Below are positions 56,324 to 64,000 of a DNA stretch of 64,000 nucleotides, in pieces. The stretch covers positions 113,998,666 through 114,062,665 of the forward strand of contig CM056576.1 in NCBI GenBank assembly GCA_029721435.1, written 5' to 3'. This stretch comes from Gymnothorax reevesii (Eukaryota > Chordata > Actinopteri > Anguilliformes > Muraenidae). How positions within the stretch are numbered: position 1 is the stretch's first letter; every line of letters starts with the position of its first letter. Under the pieces are notes generated by a model. The model searched no databases, was not told the DNA's origin, and was given only the letters and a program-made list of their open reading frames with translations. Position numbers and translations under genes: made by a program.

Positions 56324-58736
56324 TGGAGCTACAGGTGGGTCTAACTGGTGTTTTCCGAAGCCCAGGCCAAAAGAAGTGTTTCATGATCTTATCAACAGTC
56401 TTGTTAACACCAAGATGACCTCCTAAAGGTAAACTATGAGCCATTGTTAAGATCTCATTCCTATAGACCTTCGGAACAACAATTTGCCTGACCACTGCCC
56501 AATCTGCATTGGCAGGGATATCAGGAGGGCGCCACTTCCGCATCAACACACCATCCTTGAGATAATACCCAACTGGAACTGCATCTATTTCTTTTTCAGG
56601 AAGGGCTCTCCTCTTTAGTACACAAATTTCAGGATCATTAGTTTGCTCCTCAATCAACCGCTTTCTGGACAGAGACAAGTCTCCAGACACATCAGAATCA
56701 CCAGACCCATCCGGCTGGCTGAATAGAGAACTGATAAAAGTATCTGATAAGTCCTCAAACGGAGAAACCATAGTAGGCCAATCAGAGTCATGAGGCGAAC
56801 CACCTGAGTCCTGACTATTCAATGTACTGGACGGCACCACAACATCATCTTCTTTAGCCTTCTTGGCCATAGCACGAGTCACTGCGCAAGAAGGATACAG
56901 AGATGGGTCCTCATCCCCATTTTCAGTGCTCGGCTGTGAAGTAAGATGTACAGGGGGAACTACTTTGCCCCCAGCCAGGTCATTGCCTAGCAACAGAGAA
57001 ACACCCTTTATAGGTAGACTTGACATACGTCCCACCTTTACCTGTCCTGTAACTAAATCTGACTTCAAGAATATAGAGCGCAGGGGTACAGATACAGTCC
57101 TCCCTTCAATACCTTGTACAAGTATGAAATCCCCTGAAGCGGTCTCATCACGTAACTCCAAGGAGTCCATCAACAAAAGTGACTGAGAAGCTCCGGTATC
57201 CCTTAGGATATATATGGGGACAGGAGTAGTATGCTCATTCAGAGCCACAAATCCCTCTGACACAAATGGAAGAAATTCCTCCCTCACGAAGTCAGCTGTA
57301 TCAGGCTTTTTAGCCCCACATGAAGCAGGCAATTTAGCAGATCGGTTATCTACTACAGGGGTTTCTAACCTTGTTTTCACAAAGGCATTTGGTTTGGTAT
57401 CCTTTTCTTTTTCTTTCTTAGCTTTAAGGAACCAACAGTTAGTTGTAACATGACCAGATTTCTTGCAATAACTGCAAACTAGACCACTTTTGTCACTGTC
57501 AGCTTTCACACTTTGATCAGACCTGTTACTGGATTTCTGAGCACCATCACCAGATTTGTCTTTGTCTTTGGGTGAGGAATCTTGGGTATCACCGTAACCC
57601 TTTTTCTGAAATTGGGACCATTTATTGTTACTGCTAGACTGAAATTTGGACTTATGAGTGAGAACATATTCATCTGCAAATTTGGCAGCTGATTGCAAGT
57701 TCAGTGCTTGCTTCTCATTAAGGTAGGTCTTAAGATCATCCTTAACACAGTTCTTGAATTCTTCAACTAACACCATCTCTTTTAGTGAGTTGAAATCATC
57801 CTTGACCTCCATAGAAGTACACCAGCGCTCAAAGCAAACCTGCTTCTCATTAGCAAATTCAACATAAGTCTGATTTTCAGATTTCTTCAGACCTCTGAAT
57901 TTCTGTTGGTAAGCCTCTGGAACCAACTCATAAGCTCTCAAAATAACCTTTTTGACAACCTCATAATCAGAGGAATCATCTGCAGACAAAGCCGAATAGG
58001 CTTGTTGAGCTTTACCCTTGAGGACAGTTTGCAACATCAGAGGCCAGTGTTCCTTTGGCCACTGGCAACTCTTTGCTACCTTTTCAAAACACTGGAAATA
58101 GTTGTCAACATCCTTTTCTGAAAATGGAGGCACCAGTTTTACCTCCTGACTGGCACAAAATTTATTTTTAGTTTCAATTTTAATTTTTAGTTGCTCCATT
58201 TGGAGTCTTTCTTCTCTATTGAATTTCTCTAATTCAAAATCTCTCTGTCTCTGTCTCTCTCTTTCTGCTCTTTCCTCTTTCTCTCTCTCAAATTCTCTTT
58301 GTTTTTCTTCTCTTGCTAATTTTTCTAACTCAAACTGCCTTTGTTTTTCTTTTTCTTCCCTCTCAAATTCTCTTTGTTTCTCTTTTTCCTCCCTTTCTTT
58401 TTTCTCTTCTCTTGCTAATTTTTCCAACTCAAACTGCCTTTGTTTTTCTTTTTCCTCCCTTTCAATCTCTAGCATTTTTAATTTAAGTTCCATTTCTATA
58501 TTTGGATTTTCCACTGGAAACTGTTCCAGATCTCCTGGTGCAAACACATTTTCATCAATGTAATATTCAACTATCTCTCTAGCCAGTCTTGCTTTTCGCA
58601 TGGCTGGTTTCACCTCTGTCAGCTCTAAATGTCTGCAAATTTCTAGCAGTTCTGTCTTTTTAAAAGACTTCAAAACCCCTACGGTTGGTGATGCCAAGAA
58701 ATCATCCATTGCTGTTGTCAATATATATGTATTCAA
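56286..58736 (-). CDS. Gmr1-like Gag-protease with SCAN-like capsid
   Basis: An 816-residue frame. A second ATG at residue 10 (MDDFL) may be the real start. Residues about 10-65 look SAP-like (LKSFKKTELLEICRHLEL). Residues about 80-195 are an Glu/Lys/Arg/Gln-rich coiled coil with internal duplication. Residues about 197-360 resemble the SCAN/Gag capsid fold (AYQQKFRGLKKSENQTY, FERWCTSMEV, LVLVEEF-type helices, then LKTYLNEKQ). A CCHC knuckle CSYCKKSGHVTTNC lies near 419-432 and a protease motif RDTGASQSLLL near 511. Near the end the integrase HH half (HSLPLGGHLGVNKTV...FFWPGLRK) is present. The CC half is deleted and the last 20 or so residues are out of frame. Confidence 0.92.
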   Translation of the reverse strand: MNTYILTTAMDDFLASPTVGVLKSFKKTELLEICRHLELTEVKPAMRKARLAREIVEYYIDENVFAPGDLEQFPVENPNIEMELKLKMLEIEREEKEKQRQFELEKLAREEKKEREEKEKQREFEREEKEKQRQFELEKLAREEKQREFEREKEERAERERQRQRDFELEKFNREERLQMEQLKIKIETKNKFCASQEVKLVPPFSEKDVDNYFQCFEKVAKSCQWPKEHWPLMLQTVLKGKAQQAYSALSADDSSDYEVVKKVILRAYELVPEAYQQKFRGLKKSENQTYVEFANEKQVCFERWCTSMEVKDDFNSLKEMVLVEEFKNCVKDDLKTYLNEKQALNLQSAAKFADEYVLTHKSKFQSSSNNKWSQFQKKGYGDTQDSSPKDKDKSGDGAQKSSNRSDQSVKADSDKSGLVCSYCKKSGHVTTNCWFLKAKKEKEKDTKPNAFVKTRLETPVVDNRSAKLPASCGAKKPDTADFVREEFLPFVSEGFVALNEHTTPVPIYILRDTGASQSLLLMDSLELRDETASGDFILVQGIEGRTVSVPLRSIFLKSDLVTGQVKVGRMSSLPIKGVSLLLGNDLAGGKVVPPVHLTSQPSTENGDEDPSLYPSCAVTRAMAKKAKEDDVVVPSSTLNSQDSGGSPHDSDWPTMVSPFEDLSDTFISSLFSQPDGSGDSDVSGDLSLSRKRLIEEQTNDPEICVLKRRALPEKEIDAVPVGYYLKDGVLMRKWRPPDIPANADWAVVRQIVVPKVYRNEILTMAHSLPLGGHLGVNKTVDKIMKHFFWPGLRKTPVRPTCSSIAAYPSIWGAIL
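58199..58480 (-). repeat. internally duplicated coiled-coil coding repeat
   Basis: A Glu/Lys/Arg/Gln-coding tract in which blocks coding QRQFELEKLAREEK recur with nearly identical nucleotides at about 58310-58350 and 58410-58460, plus shorter EREEKEK units. It is a tandem expansion within gag. Confidence 0.75.
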
Positions 58737-58799
58737 TTAAAAAAAAAATTTTTTACAATTTGAAATGTTAGATTTTTAATAAATGACTCACAAAATGGT

Positions 58800-58825
58800 C
58801 TATCCCGGACCTTGAGCCCCCAATT
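58800..58825 (-). promoter_or_regulatory. tRNA-Pro-like primer-binding site of the Gmr1-like element
   Basis: On the minus strand, directly after the LTR end and a few spacer bases, TGGGGGCTC begins, matching the first nine bases of a tRNA-Pro-type site. The later part (AAGGTCCGGGAT) agrees less well. Confidence 0.5.
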
Positions 58826-59339
58826 TGTTATGGCCCCAATTTGTTATTACATTTAAAACAACACAACAGCAACAGCAAGGGATGACACACAGTTTTTAAA
58901 ACTTAAACACATTTAATTTAACAGACAAAGACAATAACAACTAACTAACAACTAATGAACCTAAAGACCAAGATTGAATTATAACAAAAACAAAAATATT
59001 TACAGTCCCTTTTTGGTGGGGTGGCTTGGTGATGTCCTGGATAATGAAAATGCTCAAACACAGGCAAAGAAATCCACAAAAGAAATGTCACAGGTCTTGA
59101 ACAGAAATAACAGGTCTGGTCACACGTATCCTTCTTCTTGCAATTTCTCCTACTACTTTACTGTCTCAATTCTTTTCCTTATATACTCTTTTGCAGACCC
59201 CACCCACATTTAGACCTCTTTTTTTAAATTTTCTGAGACTTGCCCCAGACATGTCCAGGACATGTCTAAACATGACTGCAGTCTGAGCTTAACAAAAAAA
59301 GGTAAATACTGCCATCTAGTGGCCTATATTCACATTACA
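58826..59339 (-). repeat. 5' LTR of the Gmr1-like element
   Basis: Same 514-bp sequence as the 3' LTR by eye. The element transcript would start here and run leftward. Confidence 0.95.
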
Positions 59340-59343
59340 CCAG

Positions 59344-59855
59344 TGTGTCAGTCGCCTTCGCCGTCTCCAGTGCCCAGTGTGCCATTCCCCCTCGCCGTCT
59401 CCTGTGCCCAGTGTGCCAGTCCCCTTCGCCGTCTCCAGAGCCCTGTGTGCCCCCTGTCCTGTGCCCAGTGTGCCAGTCCCCTTCGCCGTCTCCAGAGCCC
59501 TGGGTGCCACCTGTCCTGTGCCCAGCGTGCCAGTCCCCATCGCCGTCTCCAGTGACCAGTGTGCCAGTCCCCTTCGCCGTCTCCATTGCCCAGTGTGTCA
59601 GTCGCCTTCGCCGTCTCAAGCGCCCAGTGTGTCAGTCGCCTTCGCCATCTCCAGCGCTCAGTGTGTCAGTCACCTTCGCCGTCTCCAGTGCCCAGTGTGT
59701 CAGTCGCCTTCGCCGTCTCCAGCGCCCAGTGTGTCAGTCGCCTTCGCCGTCTCCAGTGCCTAGTGTGTCAGTCGCCTTCGCCGTCTCCAGTGCCCAGTGT
59801 GTCAGTCGCCTTCGCCGTCTCCAGTGCCCAGTGTGCCGGCCACCTTCGCCGGCTT
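59344..59855 (+). repeat. 34-bp minisatellite
   Basis: About 14 imperfect units of the type CAGTGTGTCAGTCGCCTTCG + CCGTCTCCAGTGCC. Because 34 is not divisible by three, open frames cycle through three readings and give long Ser/Pro/Val/Cys-rich pseudo-proteins on both strands. The array lies in an LTR and is interrupted by the Gmr1-like element at 53323. Confidence 0.95.
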
Positions 59856-59994
59856 CCGAGCCAGCATTCCTGCCGTCCTGTCTGCCCCCCTCCTGATGTT
59901 CTCCCTGACCCTTCTCCCGGCCAGCTGTGCTTCCTGAGTTAGCCATCTGCCAGCTGTGCCCACTGTCTCGGCTTGTGCCTGCCCTCTGCCTCTT

Positions 59995-60370
59995 CCGAGT
60001 GTCCCCTAGCTCCCTTTTCCGAGTGTACCCAAGCTCCCTTTTCCGAGTGTCCCCTGGCTCCCTTTTCTGAGTGTCCCCGGCTCCCTTTTCCGAGTGTCCC
60101 CGGCTCCCTTTTCCGAGTGTCCCCTGGCTCCCTTTTCTGAGTGTCCCCTGGCTCCCTTTTCCGAGTGTCCCCTGTCTCCCTCTTCCGAGTGTCCCCTGTC
60201 TCCCTCTTCTGAGTGTCCCCTGTCTCCCTCTGCCGAGTGTCCCCTGGCTCCCTCTTCCGAGTGTCCCCTGGCTCCCTTTTCCGAGTGTCCCCTAGCTCCC
60301 TTTTCTGAGTGTCCCCTAGCTCCCTTTTCCGAGTGTCCCCTGGCTCTCTCTTCCGAGTGTCCCCTAGTCC
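59995..60370 (+). repeat. 24-bp minisatellite
   Basis: About 15 units of the type GTCCCCTGGCTCCCTTTTCC + GAGT with small variants (CTCTTCC, TCTGAG). Being divisible by three, it leaves long open frames on both strands (Pro/Ser/Cys-rich on plus, Gly/Arg/Glu-rich on minus) that are not taken as genes. Confidence 0.95.
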
Positions 60371-60499
60371 TGTTCTGAGGTGTCCCGAGTCTGCCCCTTG
60401 TTTTCTGGTTTTTGGATTCCTGAGTTCTCCCTCCTTCAGTGCTGTAGCACGGTGTTTCCATTGGCCGGTGTGCCCCGTTTTTTCCCCCATCCGGTTCCC

Positions 60500-60588
60500 T
60501 GTTTATTTAATAAATTATTATTTTGCATCCCCACATCTGGCGTCTCTCCCCTTTTGTTTCCCCAGTTCCGAGTCAGTTCCCGAGTTCA
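60500..60588 (+). terminator. LTR polyadenylation-type signal region
   Basis: AATAAA (in TTTAATAAATTATT, about 60507-60520) lies near the LTR end, equivalent to the AATAAA of the young gypsy LTR. Confidence 0.5.
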
Positions 60589-63335
60589 CTATTTGTTGCA
60601 GGCCATGTAATCATATGAAGTAAAATAATTCACAGATGAAACAAGACAGGCACTGATCCACAAAAATTGCAATATTCCATCAATAAATGAATAGAGATCC
60701 TGCTCTCTGTAATAATGCTAATAATCAATAAAATTCAATTACTGTTAAAGAAGTAAACATACCATGCATCTGCATTGTTCTGTTACATTGTGAGAGAGAT
60801 GATTTAGCAGTCAACTCGGGGAGGATTTTTGGGAAGGGTGACAAAAGAAAAAGGCCATATACCAGCAGAGAAAATCAGCATTCATGGCTAAATGGCAAGA
60901 ACTTACATTGAATCCAAATTTTGTCAGACTAATGTCAAAGCAATATGTGTAGGTTGTACTTAAACTCTTAATTTATCAGAAGTAGTACTTGAGGCATCAG
61001 AATTTCATATTCCATGTTGAAAAGATGAGGTAAGTAGGCAAAATCTTTCTGAAAACTGCATTACAATTTTTTATTTTTTTTTACCAGAGGCACAGTTCTT
61101 CCTGAAACAGCCTCATTCCAAGAAAGACAACAAGATTCCAAGCAAGAAAAGGTCAAATCCTAGTGAATATTAACCATCGGCTGGATACCAGATTTCTCGC
61201 ACAATGGAGAAGTGGATTTATGTCTAAACCCATCGCATTTTAACATCTCATAGCAAGATGTTACTGAGCATTTTACCCCAGAAACCATTTCCTTTTTTCA
61301 ACAAGAAATGCATATAAGGATTATGGGCTCTAAACTCAGGAGAGGGACTTAATTCTTGATCCACCGAACTGTGAATTTGAATCAATCATTTTTCTCTGAA
61401 ACTCAGAACCTATGTTTCCTCTAAAATGATATGGGTGTCAAATACATAGTACAGTTTTATTGAAAGGTTTAACAGAAACCCAGAATTTTGAGCCAAAGTT
61501 ACAGCATGAATACGGACAGGAGTAAACTGGAACAAAATAGTTTCCTTGGATATGAAGTGATTATTGTTACGGAGTACATGGACACAACAAACTGATAAAC
61601 CATTGTTTTTGTTTCCGATAATTTGTTTCAAAGCAAAACATTCCACAGAAAATAATATCCTGGCAGCAAACCAAGAATGAAACCCTGAAAAAAAAGTTGA
61701 TTCAAACTTTTATTTTTCCTGTATTTTTCAAAAAAAAAATTTTCGCAAAAGCAGTCCTCCAGATAAATTTTCTTCTAGCAAGGATCTGAGCATCTTTCAA
61801 TGTAAGATCTTTGGGGGTGCTTGAACAATTATTACTCCTGACTTGTTCTCAATCATTGGTCCTTATTAAAACATTATCCAATTATAAAAATGAACTATTG
61901 GCAATTATAGACACAGCATCTTTCTTAATGTGATCAAAGGGTGACAAAATAATTGGCTGAACTTCCGAAAAATAATTTACTCGTAGGCATACTGTCATGG
62001 TTTGGGTATATGCTTTTTGCTTTCTTTGTTACACTCGTCCCTGATGACATCGTTTTCTTTCCCCATCAGATTTTTTTATCCTGCTGGCTGATTATTATTA
62101 TTCCTGGGCGGTCCTTCCCCGGAGTCTATTTAAGCCGGAGGTCGCCACGCCTCCTTTGCTGGAGTGTTTGATGTCATGTTACTCGCTTCGGCTCGAGAAA
62201 TCTTTAGTCAGGGTTTGCCAGGATATATATTATCTTTCTTTCTAGGAAGCTTTGCTTCTTTAGGTTTTTATGGCACAATTGTCTGTTGCCTTGTTAGTTT
62301 CTTGTTTGTTGAGATCTCTTTTCCTCTGTGATTGCTTGCTTCGTTTCTGGCACTTAAGTCTTTCGTGTATTCAGAAACGCGAGCTCCTTTCCCTTCCAAA
62401 TTTCGCTCTATCACTTTCAGCAGCACCGGCTATGTGCTTGGTGCACCTTCGCCTGCCACGGCATCCGATACTCCACTTTTAAATTTACGCTTCATGAAAC
62501 TGCTCTGGATCTTCTAAGCAACATGTTTGGCACGCCAGGCAATCAAACCTGCTCTTCATGATCACTTAAATTGTTGAAATTAAATCAAAGACAAAGATTA
62601 AAAATGCAAATTTTGAGTCAGGCTGATTGAAATGCAAATAAAAAGCACATCCAAAGGAATGATTGTCATTTTACCATCCTGCGGAGAACTAGCAACACCT
62701 GATAGTGTGGAGTGTTTTTGGAGTGAATGTGTTATTCATGAAGAAAGATGATTGCAAACAAGTCAGACTAATATGTTGTAAAGGGATGTTCTGTGCCCAG
62801 CCAATTTTCAGTTCTGACTACGCCACTGACCAGTAAAGATATTATTTGAAAACAATGCAACCGTAATTGTGAAAGACAATATTCAATTGGTGGGAAGGTT
62901 TGAAGTTTTACCACAGGAACACAATGTCTGCCCGAAAATACATACTGATTACACACTGATGCTTTCCATCACGAATCACATTTTTCAGCCTCGAATGTTG
63001 CATAATGACACACATTCCCGCCTATATGACCTGTGATTGCACGACTGTTTCAGTTGCTGAATTATTATTATTTATTTGTGTTTAACCAGTGGCTCCTGCT
63101 TTCTGAAATTCCTGAGGCACATTTACTGAAATTTATGTACAGACTGCTCATAATATATGAGCATGTACACATGGTACACATGCAGTGAGAGAGGCTAGGC
63201 CTCTGGAGATACCATTTTAAATTTGATCTAAAAATTGCAGAGTTAACAAAACACATTTTGGTTCCCCATGGTGGGTTTTCTGTCTGAAATGTTTCTCGGA
63301 AAAAAATTACAGAAGGGACTGAAATGAAATAATAA
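60589..63335. repeat. segmental duplication, copy B
   Basis: Collinear, diverged partner of 39944-42850 in the same orientation. It begins directly after the interrupted LTR and contains an inserted gypsy-type LTR (61993-62463) plus about 0.3 kb of extra flanking sequence. No gene is recognised. Confidence 0.88.
61993..62463 (+). mobile_element. gypsy LTR related to the old LTR at 29.4-29.8 kb
   Basis: It starts TGTCATGGTTTGGG, has CTATTTAAGCC at about 62126-62136 and ends near CCACGGCA. About 25-30 bp after the TATA box lies GCTGGAGTGT (62158-62167), the same segment that pairs with the primer site of the old gypsy element. Just beyond the LTR is GATACTCCAC, a near complement. About 80 further bases may be truncated internal sequence. 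Target duplication was not found. Confidence 0.6.
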
Positions 63336-64000
63336 TTGTTTGTGGCACTCTGGGAACAACAATAGATGAGAACTGGACCTCTGGGCAATGCAGAACAGTG
63401 ATAAGGTCTGGTGAGTCATCATTACTCTACCCCTTTCCAAACGTGAACTGTTTGAATGGTTTGCACTGCCCTGCATCACGTTTGCTGAATAAAATCCATT
63501 ACTTGTTTCTCACTAATTTTGGGGAGCTGATTCCAAAAATAGTGTCTGTTTGCCTCAAAAACTAAACACTGGTTGCCTGGCCATTGTCACTTTCGACATT
63601 CACTTGTAAGGTTAAGAGGTCATCCCTTAATCACCAGGAAAAAATGCCACGAAGACATGGTTTCCATCTTCCTCTGAGCCAGGTGAGGACTATTTGTTCA
63701 ATCCTTGTCTGATTGTCATATGCGTGAACGATTCTAAAGGGATTCATGCCCAATCCTGAATTCAGTGACCACTGACAGAGGAAAATGCAAATATGATTTA
63801 GATGTTTTCTGATACATCTGTGGGTTTCTCACTACATCCAAACAGCGTTTGTTGCTGTTTTGATCAGTTTATAAAGGCCGACATATATTACATAACATAC
63901 TGAGGAACATCATCATTTTTTTGTTGTTAAAAAAACTTATGTGTGGTCGAAACTTCTTACTCACATTTTTAAACTCAGACTCCTGGAATTAGGCAATATG
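63336..64000. other. unassigned DNA
   Basis: No gene recognised; short overlapping frames only. Confidence 0.4.

Larger units (their letters stand above)
53323..59343 (-). mobile_element. Gmr1-like Ty3/gypsy retrotransposon (integrase before RT), defective
   Basis: LTRs at 53327-53840 and 58826-59339 are both 514 bp and without visible difference (offset 5,499). CCAG is duplicated at 53323-53326 and 59340-59343, within a minisatellite. Element polarity is minus. After the 5' LTR (right side) comes a TTGGGGGCTCAAGGTCCGG stretch, like a tRNA-Pro-type primer site. A purine tract (GGAATGGAGG on the minus strand) abuts the 3' LTR at 53841-53850. Domain order along the coding strand is Gag, protease, integrase, RT, RNase H. 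That order is diagnostic of the Gmr1 group of deuterostome gypsy elements. Two small deletions break pol. Confidence 0.95.
52749..60588 (+). mobile_element. long LTR related to the young gypsy, split by a Gmr1-like element
   Basis: The left part (52749-53326) matches the young gypsy LTR in order: GGTGATTTAATGGATTCTGGG, ACTAACAGTTTGTTGTTTT, CACCCGGAATTGTATAGCTGCA, GACTAATGATCTCTCAGCA, GCCCTGTTCTAGTCTCCGCC. The right part (59344-60588) ends with ATTTAATAAATTATTATTTTGCATCC...CATCTGGCGTCTCTCCCC, parallel to the young LTR end. Together about 1.8 kb with two minisatellites. The right edge is fixed by comparison with copy A of the duplication (CTATTTGTTGCA follows). The left edge is approximate and no target duplication was found. 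It is either solo or truncated. Confidence 0.75.

Noticed and set aside
59345..59942. Long Ser/Pro/Val-rich open frames on both strands
   Set aside because: They are translations of the 34-bp minisatellite in three cycling frames; no start context or non-repeat domain.
60006..60490. Long Gly/Arg/Glu-rich minus and Pro/Ser/Cys-rich plus frames
   Set aside because: The 24-bp repeat length is a multiple of three, which keeps all frames open; these are repeat artefacts.

Overview
The window looks like gene-poor, transposon-rich nuclear DNA of a ray-finned fish. This is inferred from the repeat families: several Tc1/mariner families with fish-type termini, a CR1/L2-like LINE whose 3' end carries the TATAGCGC motif common in fish repeats, a Gmr1-type Ty3/gypsy element, a chromodomain gypsy element, and hAT, piggyBac-like and Mutator-like non-autonomous elements. 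The species cannot be named. I see no convincing host gene, rRNA, tRNA or CRISPR array. Nearly every long reading frame belongs to a transposable element.

Layout. 0-8 kb: mostly unassigned DNA with a Tc1 remnant (about 3.1 kb) and a LINE endonuclease fragment (5.1-6.05 kb) split by a Mutator-like element with long inverted repeats. 8.4-11.6 kb: a hairpin insertion, an LTR fragment and a minus-strand gypsy integrase pseudogene split by a 1.6 kb solo LTR. 11.9-21.8 kb: a field of decayed Tc1/mariner pieces and dispersed repeats; one of the pieces is split by a 1.7 kb piggyBac-like element at a TTAA site. 21.8-29.8 kb: an old minus-strand gypsy (LTR plus gag) into which a complete, apparently intact 6.9 kb chromodomain gypsy element has inserted, with 1,303-bp LTRs indistinguishable by eye and a GTATC target duplication. 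30-39 kb: a small hAT MITE, palindromic repeats, a promoter-like block, a 167-bp tandem repeat with RFX-type palindromes and microsatellites. 39.9-42.9 kb and 60.6-63.3 kb: two diverged same-orientation copies of one about 2.7-2.9 kb segment, now separated by about 18 kb of transposons. 43.7-46.4 kb: a damaged hAT element. 46.5-47.1 kb: a LINE fragment. 47.2-52.3 kb: a nearly full-length LINE. 52.7-60.6 kb: an LTR carrying two minisatellites, split by a 6.0 kb Gmr1-like element.

Relationships. Order of insertion can be read from the nesting. The chromodomain gypsy (22.2-29.1 kb) and the Gmr1-like element (53.3-59.3 kb) are the youngest, since their LTR pairs are equal in length and without visible difference. 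The chromodomain element has one uninterrupted Gag-PR-RT-RH-IN-chromodomain frame. Its primer-binding site is complementary to the predicted RNA 5' end, which suggests Tf1/sushi-type self-priming. The Gmr1-like element has integrase upstream of reverse transcriptase, but two small deletions break pol, so it probably moved in trans. No undescribed defence, toxin or regulatory system was found. The most unusual points are the Gmr1 domain order with a SCAN-like Gag, the self-priming signature, the nested elements with in-frame target duplications, and a Mutator-like element carrying a short helicase-like reading frame.
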